DNA from: Synechococcus sp. BIOS-E4-1
Lineage (GTDB): Bacteria; Cyanobacteriota; Cyanobacteriia; PCC-6307; Cyanobiaceae
DNA: 64,000 bases
Assembly (NCBI RefSeq): GCF_014279995.1
Contig: NZ_CP047935.1
Location: 1,571,494 to 1,635,493 of the forward strand
Direction: 5' to 3'
The notes beneath the pieces are model-generated. The model was not told where the DNA came from and ran no database searches. It was given only the letters and a program-made list of their open reading frames with translations. Both the position numbers and the translations under genes were made by a program. Of this stretch, positions 42,529 through 53,033 are shown piece by piece. Within the stretch, counting starts at the first letter, position 1. Each line of letters starts with the position of its first letter.

Positions 42529-44409
42529 GTGCAACGCATCAGCGGTGTGAGTTCAGAGCAGCCGACCCAGTCAGAACAGGGAACTCCAGCGCCCAAGTCC
42601 AAGCCTGAGGAGCAACAGAAGAATCCGTTCGCCCTTTTTCAAAGGCAACCGGAGGTGAGCTACAGCACCCTGCTGAAAGAAATTTCCTCCGGCTCCATCA
42701 AGGAACTGGTCCTGGTACCTGGTCGCCGTCAGGTGATCGTCACCTATCCCGATGGCAAGCAAATCACAGTTCCGGTACTGGCGAATGATCAGCAGATCCT
42801 CAGAGTCGCCGAAGCATCGGGTACACCACTGAATGTCAAGGATGTCCGTCAGGAACAGGCACTGGCCGGACTCGCTGGCAATCTCGCCCTAATCGTTCTG
42901 ATCGTTGTCGGGCTGTCATTGCTGTTGCGACGTTCTGCCCAGGCTGCCAACAAGGCGATGGGGTTCGGACGTAGCCAGGCAAGAACCAGCCCTCAGGACG
43001 AAATCACAGTTCGCTTTGAAGATGTCGCCGGGATCGGTGAGGCCAAGGAAGAGCTGCAGGAGGTCGTCACTTTCTTGAAACAGCCGGAGACCTTTATCAA
43101 GCTTGGAGCCCGGATACCTCGCGGTGTGCTGTTGATCGGTCCACCCGGCACCGGCAAGACTCTTCTTGCCAAGGCGATCGCGGGTGAAGCAGGTGTTCCA
43201 TTTTTCTCCATTGCAGCCTCTGAATTCGTTGAATTGTTCGTAGGGGTCGGGGCCAGCAGGGTGAGGGACCTGTTCCGAAAAGCCAAGGAGAAAGCTCCTT
43301 GCATCGTGTTCATCGATGAAATTGACGCTGTCGGTCGCCAGAGAGGAGCTGGGATTGGCGGCGGAAACGATGAACGCGAACAAACCCTGAATCAGTTGCT
43401 GACCGAAATGGATGGATTCGCCGACAACTCCGGGGTCATCCTTCTTGCAGCGACAAACCGTCCTGATGTTCTGGACACAGCACTCATGCGGCCAGGACGG
43501 TTCGACCGACGGATTCAGGTAGGCCTTCCCGATCGCCGCGGTCGGGAATCGATACTCGCTGTGCATGCAAGAACACGTCCGTTGTCAGACGAGGTTTCGC
43601 TCGCTGACTGGGCTTGCAGAACCCCTGGTTTTTCAGGCGCCGATCTGGCGAATCTTCTCAACGAGGCAGCCATTCTCACGGCTCGTCATCAGGCGTCCTT
43701 CCTCGGTAACAGAGAACTTGAGGAGGCACTGGAGCGCATCACCATGGGCCTGACTGCCGCCCCACTCCAGGACGGAGCAAAGAAGCGTTTGATTGCTTAT
43801 CACGAAATCGGCCATGCCCTGGTGGCTGCGCTGACTCCCTATGCCGACCCGGTCGACAAAGTCACTCTCTTGCCCCGCAGTGGGGGTGTTGGAGGGTTCA
43901 CCCGTTTCTTCCCTGACGAGGAAATCATTGACTCCGGTCTCGTGACCCGCGCCTATCTGAGAGCACGACTGGTGATGGCCCTGGGGGGTCGTGCAGCGGA
44001 GATTGTCGTTTTCGGAGACTCTGAGGTGACACAGGGCGCCAGCGGCGATCTCCAGATGGTGTCCCAGCTTGCGAGGGAGATGGTGACGCGTTTCGGATTC
44101 TCTGATCTGGGCCCCGTTGCTCTTGAAGGTCAGGACCAGGAAGTCTTCCTTGGACGGGACCTGGTCAACACCAGGCAGTCCTATGCCGAAAGCACCGGTC
44201 GGGAAATTGATCGCCGAGTGCGTGCGCTGGCACAAGAAGCACTGCATCAGGCCATTGATCTGCTCCAGTCGAGGCGGCAGCTGATGGATCGTCTTGTTGA
44301 GGCACTGATTGAGGAGGAGACCCTGCATTCCGATCGTTTTCACGTTCTGGCAGGTATCGACGTACCCAGCAGGAGCTCTAGCCTGGATCAGTTGCCGGCT
44401 GGGGCTTGA
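42529..44409 (+). CDS. ftsH: ATP-dependent zinc metalloprotease FtsH
   Basis: This 626-residue membrane AAA protease has Walker A GPPGTGKT at 204-211, Walker [17 protein letters not shown], the SRH in [20 protein letters not shown] and the zinc site HEIGH (about residue 425). Such proteases remove damaged photosystem II D1 and other membrane proteins. Only one strong membrane helix is seen (about 116-134), where many FtsH have two. The start is GTG at 42529. The next gene starts at a TTG overlapping its stop. Confidence 0.95.
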   Translation: MQRISGVSSEQPTQSEQGTPAPKSKPEEQQKNPFALFQRQPEVSYSTLLKEISSGSIKELVLVPGRRQVIVTYPDGKQITVPVLANDQQILRVAEASGTPLNVKDVRQEQALAGLAGNLALIVLIVVGLSLLLRRSAQAANKAMGFGRSQARTSPQDEITVRFEDVAGIGEAKEELQEVVTFLKQPETFIKLGARIPRGVLLIGPPGTGKTLLAKAIAGEAGVPFFSIAASEFVELFVGVGASRVRDLFRKAKEKAPCIVFIDEIDAVGRQRGAGIGGGNDEREQTLNQLLTEMDGFADNSGVILLAATNRPDVLDTALMRPGRFDRRIQVGLPDRRGRESILAVHARTRPLSDEVSLADWACRTPGFSGADLANLLNEAAILTARHQASFLGNRELEEALERITMGLTAAPLQDGAKKRLIAYHEIGHALVAALTPYADPVDKVTLLPRSGGVGGFTRFFPDEEIIDSGLVTRAYLRARLVMALGGRAAEIVVFGDSEVTQGASGDLQMVSQLAREMVTRFGFSDLGPVALEGQDQEVFLGRDLVNTRQSYAESTGREIDRRVRALAQEALHQAIDLLQSRRQLMDRLVEALIEEETLHSDRFHVLAGIDVPSRSSSLDQLPAGA

Positions 44410-47216
44410 GCCTGCTCAAACGGGGCCTTCCCTTCCTATTGCGTCGATCAGGGGTATGGCTGCTGCTGGCGTTTCCCGCTTTCTGGCTGTTCGCCAGACT
44501 TCAGGTTGAGTGGTCGTGGTTCTCCCAGTTCGGGCATGAAGGGATCTACCTCCAGCGACTGGGCTTTCAGGTTCTTGGTGCTGGGTTAGCACTGTTGCTG
44601 GTGCTGCTCACCGCCTGGTGGCGACACCGATGGATGCGGGCCTATGTCCCCACACCACGTGGAGAGATCCCAGCGCTGCGAGGGGGCGTCTATTCCCTTT
44701 CATTGCTCGCCTGCCTCTCAATCCTTCTCAGCGTTCTTGCCATCACGACACGGCTGGCTTGGCTGGCATGGAAGCAACCTTTTCTGCTGGCCCACTGGTG
44801 GAGTGTTCCATTTCAGCCGGAATGGACCGTTCTCATCATCAGCATTCTGCTGATCCTGCTGATCACGATTGGCCTTGGACGCAGGCGACGAATCAACCTT
44901 GCCTTCCTTTATGGAAGCCTCTGCATCTGTGTTGTGGCAGGTCGGAGCTGGGGCCTCTGGGCACTGGCTATCACGATTCCTGATGCAGGCTCGACGGATC
45001 CACTGCTGGGCGCAGATCTCAGTTTCGGATTAGGTCGCTTTTCAGCAATCGCGCTGGTCCTTGAGCTGTTGTTGCTGCAGATCCTGCTGACGTTGAGCAC
45101 GTCGGCCTGGAGTCGCCTGACCCGGCCCCCCTGCCTGAGTGACTGGGGCTTTCCAGGCTGGAACACCCAGGAACGTGCATTGCTGCGTCCTGTACTGGCA
45201 CTGCTGCTGCTGGTGCTAGCTGCACTCACATGGCTTGTGCGTCATCAACTGCTCTGGACCCAGAGCGGATTGGTTGCCGGTGCTGGCTGGCTTGATATCC
45301 ATTTGAGGCTGCCTCTGCGGCAGTGTGTTGCACTTCTGCTGGTGCTGATGGCCGGGACCTTTGTGCCATGGCCGGGAGAAAGACAATTCCCTCGACGACG
45401 GCTGAGAACAGCACTGTTCACTCTTGCTTTGATCGCCGTCCTCGCGGAACTGCTGCTTTCGCCGATTGTTCAGTGGATCGTGGTCCGCCCTAAAGAACTG
45501 CAACTCGAAACTCCCTACATCAGTCGCTCAATTTCAGCCACACGTCAGGCCTATCAACTGGATTCCATCAAAGCCCGGGGCAGCACGCCAACTCAGGAGA
45601 TCAGTGAGCAGGATCTGGTCAAAGGAGCAAGCACGCTGCAAAACATCAGGCTCTGGGACAGCCAACCGATGCTGGACACCAATCGTCAGCTGCAACAACT
45701 GAGGGTTTACTACCAATTCGCGAATGCATCCGTTGATCGATATCCGCTCCATGAAGAAATCAATGAAAACCAACAGGTGATCATTTCAGCGCGCGAATTG
45801 GATCAGGCTGCACTTCCAAAGCGTTCGCGAACCTGGCAGAACCGTCATTTTGTTTTCACTCATGGTTTTGGCTTCACACTGAATCCTGTCAATACACGTG
45901 AACCTGATGGTCTCCCCGCTTACTTCATCAGCGACCTGGGACAATCCACACAAATTCAAGGAAATGAGTCGCTGGGTATTAGCAAGGAAGATGTTGAGCG
46001 TGAAGTACCGATAGGCCGAGCCGCTCTTTACTTTGGAGCCCTGCATTCCCCCTACGCAGTAGCACCCACACTCATCGAGGAATTTGATTACCCCGAGGGT
46101 GATGACAACACCTACAACCATTACTCAGGGTCAGCTGGTGTCTCGCTTGAACATCAGTGGCAGAGGATTACCGCCGCGACTTACCTTGGTGATCCCCGCT
46201 TTCTAAACACAGGAGCTCTGACCACTGAGTCTCGATTGCTTCTGAGGCGCGATGTCAAAGAAAGAGTCAGAACGCTTGCACCATTTCTTGATCTGATGGG
46301 AGATCCTTATCTTGTATCCGTTCCCATCGATGATGCTCCCAGTGGCTATCAGCAAAGTCAGCACCAATACTGGATTGTTGATGGATTTACATCATCAAGA
46401 ACAGTTCCCTATGCAGCAAAGCTTCCTGACGGTCGACCTTTGCGGTATCTCCGCAATTCTGTGAAGGCGGTTGTTGATGCCTATAACGGCACAGTTCATC
46501 TTTACATCAATGAACCGAATGATCCGATCATTCAAGCTTGGGGCAACGTTTTCCCATCACTATTTGAATCCTTGCAAGAGATGCCTGCCAACCTGAAACG
46601 ACACTTGATGGTCCCTAAGGCACAGTTTGAATTGCAAGTTCAGCAACTGCTGCGTTACCACGTTACTAATCCTCGAATTTTTTACAGCGGGGATGATGTC
46701 TGGCAAGTACCGATGGAGTTGTACGGAAAGAATCAGGTTCCCGTAGCTCCCTACCGCATCACCGCACAGATCAAACAAAGTCCAAGTTCAGAGTTTCTTT
46801 TACTTCAACCGCTCACTCCACTCGCACGTCCCAATCTTTCAGCCTGGTTGGCGGCACGTAATGATGGTGAGCATTATGGAGAGCTTGTTCTGCTGCGATT
46901 CCCCAGCGATGTTCCAATTTTTGGCCCTGAACAGGTCCAAGCACTGATCAATCAAAATCCTGAAATCAGTCAGCAGTTCGCTCTCTGGGATCGGGCAGGC
47001 TCACAGGTTGTGCAAGGAAATTTACTTGTCGTACCTGTGGGTGATTCGCTTTTGTATGTGGAACCGATTTATCTTCGAGCTCGGCAGGGGGGGCTGCCGA
47101 CATTGACAAGAATCGTGGTCAGCGATGGACGTCGCGTCGCAATGGCAGCTGATCTGGACAATGGTTTGACGACACTCCTCAACAAACGAAGACAGGAAAC
47201 AAAGGAAACGCCATAA
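44406..47216 (+). CDS. UPF0182-family large membrane protein
   Basis: This 936-residue protein has seven or so N-terminal membrane helices (to about residue 345) and a large soluble domain with LYFGALHSPYAVAPTLIEE, DYPEGDDNTYNHYSGSAGVS and LRYLRNSVKAVVDAYNGTVH, as in UPF0182. The function is unknown. The TTG start overlaps the ftsH stop, suggesting a shared transcript. Confidence 0.92.
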   Translation: MSLLKRGLPFLLRRSGVWLLLAFPAFWLFARLQVEWSWFSQFGHEGIYLQRLGFQVLGAGLALLLVLLTAWWRHRWMRAYVPTPRGEIPALRGGVYSLSLLACLSILLSVLAITTRLAWLAWKQPFLLAHWWSVPFQPEWTVLIISILLILLITIGLGRRRRINLAFLYGSLCICVVAGRSWGLWALAITIPDAGSTDPLLGADLSFGLGRFSAIALVLELLLLQILLTLSTSAWSRLTRPPCLSDWGFPGWNTQERALLRPVLALLLLVLAALTWLVRHQLLWTQSGLVAGAGWLDIHLRLPLRQCVALLLVLMAGTFVPWPGERQFPRRRLRTALFTLALIAVLAELLLSPIVQWIVVRPKELQLETPYISRSISATRQAYQLDSIKARGSTPTQEISEQDLVKGASTLQNIRLWDSQPMLDTNRQLQQLRVYYQFANASVDRYPLHEEINENQQVIISARELDQAALPKRSRTWQNRHFVFTHGFGFTLNPVNTREPDGLPAYFISDLGQSTQIQGNESLGISKEDVEREVPIGRAALYFGALHSPYAVAPTLIEEFDYPEGDDNTYNHYSGSAGVSLEHQWQRITAATYLGDPRFLNTGALTTESRLLLRRDVKERVRTLAPFLDLMGDPYLVSVPIDDAPSGYQQSQHQYWIVDGFTSSRTVPYAAKLPDGRPLRYLRNSVKAVVDAYNGTVHLYINEPNDPIIQAWGNVFPSLFESLQEMPANLKRHLMVPKAQFELQVQQLLRYHVTNPRIFYSGDDVWQVPMELYGKNQVPVAPYRITAQIKQSPSSEFLLLQPLTPLARPNLSAWLAARNDGEHYGELVLLRFPSDVPIFGPEQVQALINQNPEISQQFALWDRAGSQVVQGNLLVVPVGDSLLYVEPIYLRARQGGLPTLTRIVVSDGRRVAMAADLDNGLTTLLNKRRQETKETP

Positions 47217-47246
47217 AAAAAGGTCCGCTGCAGGCGAAGCGGACCT
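47214..47246 (-). terminator. Terminator of the peroxiredoxin gene
   Basis: AGGTCCGC and GCGGACCT form a perfect eight-pair stem with a ten-base loop (47221-47246). On the - strand it is followed by seven T. It lies 27 bases after the peroxiredoxin stop and also separates it from the convergent UPF0182 gene. Confidence 0.85.
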
Positions 47247-47273
47247 AGAAGACAGCCAAGGAGGTTGGGCGAC

Positions 47274-47867
47274 TCAGTTGATCGCAGCGAAAAACTCTTT
47301 GCTGCCAACGGGGTCAGGCTTCATGGTCTTTTCACCTGGAGTCCAGTTTGCAGGGCAAACCTCATCTGGATTTGACTGCACGTACTGGAAGGCCTGCAGA
47401 ACGCGCAGGGTTTCATCGACGTTTCGCCCAACAGGAAGATTATTAATGGTTGAGTGCATGATCACACCCTCGGGATCAATGATGAATAATCCACGCAGTG
47501 CAACACCTTCCTCTTCATCGAGCACGTTGTAGGAAGTGGCAATCTCTTTCTTAAGATCGGCCACAAGGGGATAGTTGATATCACCAAGACCACCCTGGTT
47601 TCGTGGGCTCTGGATCCATGCCAGATGGCTGAACTGACTGTCTACAGAAACACCCAGAACTTCGGTGTTTTTGGAGGAGAAATCTGAGTAGCGATCACTG
47701 AATGCGGTAATTTCAGTGGGACAAACAAAGGTGAAATCCAGCGGATAAAAGAACAGCACGACGTATTTACCGCGATACTGCTCGAGGCTAATTTCCTTGA
47801 ACTCCTGGTCAACCACTGCTGTAGCAGTGAAATCGGGAGCCTTTTGGCCCACGCGCAGCGAAGACAT
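47274..47867 (-). CDS. 2-Cys peroxiredoxin
   Basis: This 197-residue typical 2-Cys peroxiredoxin reduces hydrogen peroxide and organic peroxides using thioredoxin. The peroxidatic Cys49 is in [10 protein letters not shown] and the resolving Cys171 in [10 protein letters not shown]. The GGLGD and C-terminal YF-like features linked to overoxidation sensitivity are partly present (GGLGDINYP). It is a single gene with its own terminator. Confidence 0.96.
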   Translation of the reverse strand: MSSLRVGQKAPDFTATAVVDQEFKEISLEQYRGKYVVLFFYPLDFTFVCPTEITAFSDRYSDFSSKNTEVLGVSVDSQFSHLAWIQSPRNQGGLGDINYPLVADLKKEIATSYNVLDEEEGVALRGLFIIDPEGVIMHSTINNLPVGRNVDETLRVLQAFQYVQSNPDEVCPANWTPGEKTMKPDPVGSKEFFAAIN

Positions 47868-48034
47868 GTTGGTGATGCGAGGTTTGGCAAGGAAGTGAAC
47901 AGGCCTAGGTCGTAGTCGTTCCGACTTCCAATTGCTCGCGACAAGTTATCACGGCTGACCTGAAGACTGCGGGACAACAGGGCTTCTGTCTGAGCATGTC
48001 CCACTCTTATTATCGACGGATGATTCACTCCTCC

Positions 48035-48316
48035 ATGAGCTGGGATCCAGCGCTTCTCCGAAAATTCAGCAGCACCGGTCATTTCCGACTGCTGAATCAG
48101 GTACGAAGTGAGCTGAGCAGCCAACCGCTCGAACGTGATCCGAACACAAGGGCACTGCTGCTCAAAGCTCGACCGCACCGTGGCCAACCAGTGAGACAAC
48201 AACGGCGTCCTAATGCGATTCCCGAGGGCCATGTCGCTTTGACTGATGATGTGGCAACAGCGCAGTCATCTCCCAAATCCTTCAGAGAACGTCTCAACGC
48301 CATCGAGATGCGCTAG
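48035..48316 (+). CDS. Conserved cyanobacterial protein, about 93 aa
   Basis: The protein starts MSWDPALLRKFSSTGHFRLL with NQVRSELSSQPLERD, a block I recall as conserved in marine picocyanobacteria. The rest is basic and probably disordered. A start at 47996 adds 13 less typical residues. The function is unknown. Confidence 0.7.
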   Translation: MSWDPALLRKFSSTGHFRLLNQVRSELSSQPLERDPNTRALLLKARPHRGQPVRQQRRPNAIPEGHVALTDDVATAQSSPKSFRERLNAIEMR

Positions 48317-48367
48317 CTCTTCAGGACATCCCAAGATGTATGATGGTCAGTGGCCTGATGGCCTTTC

Positions 48368-48441
48368 GTCAGAGTAGCTCAGCTGGTTAGAGCACAGGAT
48401 TCATAACCCTGAGGTCGAGAGTTCAAGTCTCTCCTCTGACA
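48368..48441 (+). tRNA. tRNA-Met (anticodon CAT)
   Basis: This is a 74-base tRNA with acceptor stem GTCAGAG/CTCTGAC, anticodon loop TTCATAA and T arm GAGTTCAAGTCTC. The lack of three G-C pairs in the anticodon stem argues against initiator tRNA. Elongator Met is likely; Ile-CAT (lysidine) cannot be excluded. Confidence 0.93.
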
Positions 48442-48557
48442 TTTATTTCCAAAAACAATATATAAAGCAATTAATTATTGTCTAGATAATAATATTTATT
48501 TTCAATATATATGTCTTAGAAGCTGACCCTTTGAACTAACCAGATGTGTCAGTGCAA

Positions 48558-49550
48558 TCAGACACGGCGTGCAGGAAGCATGGCCATTGGATCAAGGGCG
48601 GCACCACCTGGACGACGAATCTCGAAATGAAGATGAGGGCCTGTACTACGACCAGTGCTTCCCATCAAGGAAATACGGGAGCCCTGGGGGACCATCTGAC
48701 CTTTTCTGACCAGTAGACGACTGTTGTGGGCGTAGCGTGTGGAGGAACCGTCTGCGTGGGACATCTCAACGAGATAGCCATAACCACTGCTCCAACCTGC
48801 ATACGCAATCACACCGTCCTTGGCCGCCAGAATCGGAGTGCCGACATTGTTGGCGATGTCGATGCCCTTGTGCATCCGACCCCATCGCCATCCGTAACCG
48901 GAGGTGAAAACACCTTTTGTCGGCCAGATGAAGGACTGAGAAGCGTGAAAGTCATCCGATCCTGAGAAGCCAGGAAGATCGGGCCAGCTCGCACCGCCTG
49001 ATCTCAAAGGACGTATTCCCAGCAAAGGACGTGCTTTGGCAACCCTGACCTTGCTTCCGGTGACCAACATCCTGGAAAGCTGAACACCAGGGTTGAGATC
49101 CTTCAATTGCTGAAGAGTGATGCCATGGTCCCTGACAAACGAAGACAAGGACTGATCTGACTTGATCTCAACCACATCTTTCGGAGTTGGTGGAGAACTC
49201 AAAGGAGCGGTGGTGCGCAGTGAACCAGGAACAAATCGGGATGAATCAGCGACATCACCACGACTGGCTTCAGGTAGAACCAGCCAGCTGCCTTCCTTGA
49301 GGATGGCCCCGGCTGACTGTTCATTCAGTTCTGATAGCTCTTTCAAAGAGAGATCAAGCTCTCTGGAAATCACACTGAGATCGCTGTCTGCTGCAAGCTC
49401 GACCCAGATCAGAGAGGTGACATTGGGCAATGCAGAGAGGAGCTGCTGCGGGGTGTAGTGGTCGGAATCGGCATACCCTGAAAGCTGTGAAACCGCGAAC
49501 AGCGCACTGCTGGAAGTAATCGCGGTAACAGCTAAGAAAAGGGGCTTCAT
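48558..49550 (-). CDS. M23 metallopeptidase with LysM-type repeats
   Basis: This 330-residue exported protein has an N-terminal hydrophobic signal (LAVTAITSSSALFAVSQL), two LysM-like segments (about 55-95 and 135-175) and a C-terminal M23 domain with SGYGWRWGRMHKGIDIANN and STGPHLHFEIRRPG, which carry the zinc ligands. It likely cuts or binds peptidoglycan in the periplasm. A 116-base A+T-rich spacer separates it from tRNA-Met. Confidence 0.92.
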   Translation of the reverse strand: MKPLFLAVTAITSSSALFAVSQLSGYADSDHYTPQQLLSALPNVTSLIWVELAADSDLSVISRELDLSLKELSELNEQSAGAILKEGSWLVLPEASRGDVADSSRFVPGSLRTTAPLSSPPTPKDVVEIKSDQSLSSFVRDHGITLQQLKDLNPGVQLSRMLVTGSKVRVAKARPLLGIRPLRSGGASWPDLPGFSGSDDFHASQSFIWPTKGVFTSGYGWRWGRMHKGIDIANNVGTPILAAKDGVIAYAGWSSGYGYLVEMSHADGSSTRYAHNSRLLVRKGQMVPQGSRISLMGSTGRSTGPHLHFEIRRPGGAALDPMAMLPARRV

Positions 49551-49658
49551 TCAGGCATGCTTGAGGATGATTCCCGATGGAGCCGCCACAGCCCGGGATT
49601 CGGCTGAAAGTAGCGAGCGGAACACGTCCCCGCAAGGGCTTTCGTGGCAGATCTCCAA

Positions 49659-50171
49659 TTACCACAACTGAAGCTGCCATCCGGCGTGATAACTGACGAT
49701 TCCGCAGGCGACGGACAGGTTCAGACTGCGAACACCTCCGCGACCATCATCAGCCGCGCTGCATGGCATCGGAATGGTGAGAATTTGATCGCACTGCGTC
49801 CTGATCGGATCAGGCAGTCCGATGTCTTCGCGTCCGAACAACAGAACATCACCCTGCTGAAAACGCATGGTCTGAAGGGTCTGCCCACCGCGACGGCTGC
49901 AACCAATCAAGCGTGAAGGCTTAGGAAGACTGCTCAGAAACTGATCGAAATCCTGATGGACGGAGAGATCAACAAAGGGCCAGTAGTCCAGCCCAGCTCG
50001 CTTGAGATGACGGTCATCAATCGAAAATCCGAGTGGCTCGATCAGGGCAAGAGGTAAGCCGAATGCTGCACAAGTCCGCGCGATGCTGCCAGTGTTGGGT
50101 GGAATCCTGGGTTCAAACAGAGCAACCCTCAATGGTGTGGGAGCCAAAATCATTCCTGGGGCAGCGGACAT
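49659..50171 (-). CDS. trmL: tRNA (cytidine/uridine-34-2'-O)-methyltransferase TrmL
   Basis: This 170-residue SPOUT enzyme has FEPRIPPNTGSIARTCAAFG, LLFGREDIGLPD and RSLNLSVACGIVSYHA, the three motifs of the SpoU/TrmL family. It methylates the wobble base of Leu tRNAs. It overlaps cobU by 22 bases in a different frame. Confidence 0.92.
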   Translation of the reverse strand: MSAAPGMILAPTPLRVALFEPRIPPNTGSIARTCAAFGLPLALIEPLGFSIDDRHLKRAGLDYWPFVDLSVHQDFDQFLSSLPKPSRLIGCSRRGGQTLQTMRFQQGDVLLFGREDIGLPDPIRTQCDQILTIPMPCSAADDGRGGVRSLNLSVACGIVSYHAGWQLQLW

Positions 50172-50701
50172 CCAAGTGCATGAAGGTCAAGAGCCCTTCC
50201 CTGGACAACGAGCCAACTTGCTGAGGCAATGGTGTCCAGCTGTTGAGCGAGTTGACCTTGACGATCACGAAATCGTCCACCGATGGCCGTTGCTGGCACC
50301 ACTCCCCAGCCTGTCTCCTCAATCACCAGAACCACGGGTCTTTGTCGCTGCTGAAGGCTTTTGATCAGATCGGCTTCAAGTTGCGCCCAGTCATTGGGAG
50401 ACGCTTCAAGATGCCACGCCGTAAAAGCTCCCAGAGCATCGACCAAGACGGTGTGATTGGTTGGAATCGTGTCCAGAGCCAACGACAGATCGGCTCCACT
50501 TTCAATCACCTCCCAGTGCGGGGGACGCCGATCACGATGCAGCCGTATTCGTTGCTGCCATCCACTGTCATCAGGACGTGAATCGGATGTCGCGATGTAG
50601 CTGACAGGACTGTATTGAGCAACCAGATGTTCGGCCCAGCGACTCTTGCCACCTCGGCTGGGACCGCAGACAAGGACTAGTCCATCTAAAGGCTTAACCA
50701 C
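50150..50701 (-). CDS. cobU: Adenosylcobinamide kinase/guanylyltransferase
   Basis: This 183-residue bifunctional enzyme of cobalamin nucleotide-loop assembly has P-loop VCGPSRGGKSRWAEHL, the guanylated His in RIRLHRDRRPPHWEVIE and LVDALGAFTAWHL. It overlaps pxcA by eight bases upstream and trmL downstream. Confidence 0.93.
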   Translation of the reverse strand: MVKPLDGLVLVCGPSRGGKSRWAEHLVAQYSPVSYIATSDSRPDDSGWQQRIRLHRDRRPPHWEVIESGADLSLALDTIPTNHTVLVDALGAFTAWHLEASPNDWAQLEADLIKSLQQRQRPVVLVIEETGWGVVPATAIGGRFRDRQGQLAQQLDTIASASWLVVQGRALDLHALGCPLPQE

Positions 50702-51842
50702 CGCCGTTCATACCGCGCAAGGTGGCCACAGAGGACGGGCTGACACGATTGAGATAACGGAAGATCCAATACTTGAAAATGGTGGCAAGAATCACTGGGA
50801 ACGTGGCAATGAAGAGAAGGATGAAGTTCTCTCTTGCTGGGAAGCCGAAGTGATTGGCGATTCCATCCAAGAGAACGGTCCATCCCTCAGGACTGTGGAA
50901 GCCGACAAAAATATCGGTGAACAGAATGATGGCGAAAGCCTTGGCTGAATCACTGAGTCCGTAGACAGCTTCATCAAAGAATCCACGCAGCACTCTCAGT
51001 TCTTCGCGACTGAACAGACACACCACAACGAATGCCACCGTTGCAGCAAGATCCGCCAAGACGTTTTTCACTGCATGGGTGCTTTCCGAGTCAGCCTCTT
51101 CTTTTAATTCCTCGGCTTTAGCAGAGAGTTTCTGCTGAAGTTCCTCCTGAGTGGGAATGGAATCACCGCGCAGAAGTGCATCAAATTCAATCTCAGCCTT
51201 GAAAACCCTCAGTTTTTCAACGGCCTGTTCCTCGAGTTGAGGCTTTGGATAGCTCAGGAAAGGAAGATCTGGGGCGAAGTGATCAACAGCTGGACTGATG
51301 ATGTAAGTGCGGCTGACCTGTTGGACCAACAACGGCACAAGAATCAGCAGGAGCAACACCTTCAGGGAAATCAGAGTTGAATCCCTGCGACGTCGGAAAC
51401 CTGCCACCAGCGTTGCTTCCGCTGCAGGATTGAGCTGACGACGCAATGTGTCAAAGATGCCTAGCAGGGAGCGTGGCAGAGGATCAGGGGCTCGACTGAT
51501 CGTTGGCGCTGACGCTGAACGTCTGGGGTTGTAGCGGTTGACAACGCTTTCAATAAGTTGAAGCTGACGAAGCTCTTGAGTATCAAACTGTGATCGTTGA
51601 TACTCAAGTTTATCGAGTGATGAGCGACAGACGTTAATGGCGGCCCTGAACTTACGAAGGATCGTGGCCTGAACAGTTGCTGGAACGGAGAGCTCAAGAT
51701 CTGGACGAATTGGGCGGTCGCCGTAGTATTCAAGTTCGAGACTTTGAATCAGAAGCGCGGCTTCGTAACCACGATCCAGTTCTGAGTTCACATTGAAAGA
51801 TTTGGTTCCGCCGAAGGTCCCAAGCCAGTTACGTCCTGCCAT
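50694..51842 (-). CDS. pxcA: Proton extrusion protein PxcA (CemA-like)
   Basis: This 382-residue protein has a long soluble N-terminal region (to about 155) and four membrane helices (LLLLILVPLLVQQ, VLADLAATVAFVVVCLFSRE, AFAIILFTDIFVGFHSPEGW, FILLFIATFPVILATIFKYWIF). The pattern FHSPEGWTVLLD near the C-terminus is typical of CemA/PxcA, which supports light-driven proton release and inorganic carbon uptake. Confidence 0.93.
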   Translation of the reverse strand: MAGRNWLGTFGGTKSFNVNSELDRGYEAALLIQSLELEYYGDRPIRPDLELSVPATVQATILRKFRAAINVCRSSLDKLEYQRSQFDTQELRQLQLIESVVNRYNPRRSASAPTISRAPDPLPRSLLGIFDTLRRQLNPAAEATLVAGFRRRRDSTLISLKVLLLLILVPLLVQQVSRTYIISPAVDHFAPDLPFLSYPKPQLEEQAVEKLRVFKAEIEFDALLRGDSIPTQEELQQKLSAKAEELKEEADSESTHAVKNVLADLAATVAFVVVCLFSREELRVLRGFFDEAVYGLSDSAKAFAIILFTDIFVGFHSPEGWTVLLDGIANHFGFPARENFILLFIATFPVILATIFKYWIFRYLNRVSPSSVATLRGMNGGG

Positions 51843-51849
51843 CGTGTCG

Positions 51850-52527
51850 TTAGCTGGAGAAAATCCACCAGGTCGCCATTGGTACTATGGTGCCGACGAC
51901 AAGAAGAACGACAACCCATGTGAAGGCGTTGCTGCTTTCAGTCTCCTCAGCGGTTGGGATATTCGTAGGGTTGGCGACGCGTTCAAGCTGCACTGGTGGA
52001 CCAGGGTCCTCTCCCCCGTTGAGGACAACTTCGATTCGGCTGATCCCGTCAAGGGTTGCCTGTCGAAAGCGATCCCCATCGCGTAGGGGCTGACTCATGG
52101 TGGTCCGCCCTGTACTGCGCAACAGGGACTCTGGTAATTGTTCAAGCAACTCCTTGGCCGCAACCACTGTCGCCTGCTTGCTCTGAGTTTCCTCGAGGAA
52201 GAACAGCAATGGGCGGTCAGTCAGGTTGGACTCCTCCCCCCAGCGATCAAGAAGTTCGTCTCCAAAACCGGAAAGACTGAGTCCATAGTCGAGTCGTCGC
52301 AATGTCACCAAACGGGCATCGACGTGGAACTGATTCAAGTCCTGCAAACGCGTGCTGATCTCATTCCTGGTGGCTCTGCTCAGCACATCCGCTGAATCCA
52401 ACACAACTTCATCGGGCAGAGCCGGCGGAAAATCCTGAGCAGACACTGCCAGCGCCGCTGGGACCGCAAGCAAAAGACAGAACAGAGCAGACAGAATCCC
52501 TCCGACGAGGTGGTTCAGACGCTTCAT
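51850..52527 (-). CDS. psb32: Psb32/TPM-domain protein
   Basis: This protein of about 225 residues has a signal peptide (MKRLNHLVGGILSALFCLLL to AVSAQ), a TPM domain (VVLDSADVLSRATRNEISTRL, LDRWGEESNLTDRPLLFFLEE) and a C-terminal membrane helix. Psb32/TLP18.3 proteins sit on the lumen side and aid photosystem II repair. MKRLNHL (52527) is preferred to the upstream start. Confidence 0.87.
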   Translation of the reverse strand: MKRLNHLVGGILSALFCLLLAVPAALAVSAQDFPPALPDEVVLDSADVLSRATRNEISTRLQDLNQFHVDARLVTLRRLDYGLSLSGFGDELLDRWGEESNLTDRPLLFFLEETQSKQATVVAAKELLEQLPESLLRSTGRTTMSQPLRDGDRFRQATLDGISRIEVVLNGGEDPGPPVQLERVANPTNIPTAEETESSNAFTWVVVLLVVGTIVPMATWWIFSS

Positions 52528-52558
52528 AGTCATGGGCATTGAGGCTGCCAGTCTGCCT

Positions 52559-52966
52559 TCAGGTGGAAAGGCTGTCTCGATGTAAGGCCGTGATGGCCTC
52601 CATCACGGCAACAGCACGGCCGTCAGGAAGCGACAGACGCTCACAGAGTTGGTTGAGGAACAACTGTTCTGCAGGAGAAACATCCCTATCGGCATGCGTG
52701 AGCTGTACCGCCACAGCCAATGCCGTCTCCTGCTGGATAGGAGTCAGTGCTGGCAGTGCCTCAGTCACCAGCTGGTTCACCCCCTGTTCGCGGAGTGTGA
52801 CCAGGAGTCGATCGAACAGGGCACCCATCTCCTGTTCCGTTCGATCTTTGTAGGGAGTGCGGTACTCCAGTGATCGTCGCAGCGCATGGGCTTCCTCACG
52901 ACCCAGGGTGCCGTCGCATGCCACCGCAGCGAGTGCGATTGAGGCAAAAGCTTCTGCGTCCGTCAT
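52559..52966 (-). CDS. TerB-like protein
   Basis: This 135-residue helical protein (MTDAEAFASIALAAVACDGT, LAVAVQLTHADRDVSPAEQLF) has the DG and D-x-D acid pattern of the TerB/DjlA fold, which may bind a metal. The role in cyanobacteria is unknown. It is divergent to the complex-C assembly gene and 19 bases from psb32. Confidence 0.8.
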   Translation of the reverse strand: MTDAEAFASIALAAVACDGTLGREEAHALRRSLEYRTPYKDRTEQEMGALFDRLLVTLREQGVNQLVTEALPALTPIQQETALAVAVQLTHADRDVSPAEQLFLNQLCERLSLPDGRAVAVMEAITALHRDSLST

Positions 52967-53033
52967 CACCACTGGTCAGTGCTGCCCCATTTGAGCAAGA
53001 GTGAGCTCTTCTGACCGCAGGACTCTCGAGACC

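Noticed and set aside
48442-48557. A+T-rich spacer after tRNA-Met as an integration scar
   Set aside because: It has no repeat of the tRNA end and no mobile-element gene; an A+T-rich spacer alone is not enough.
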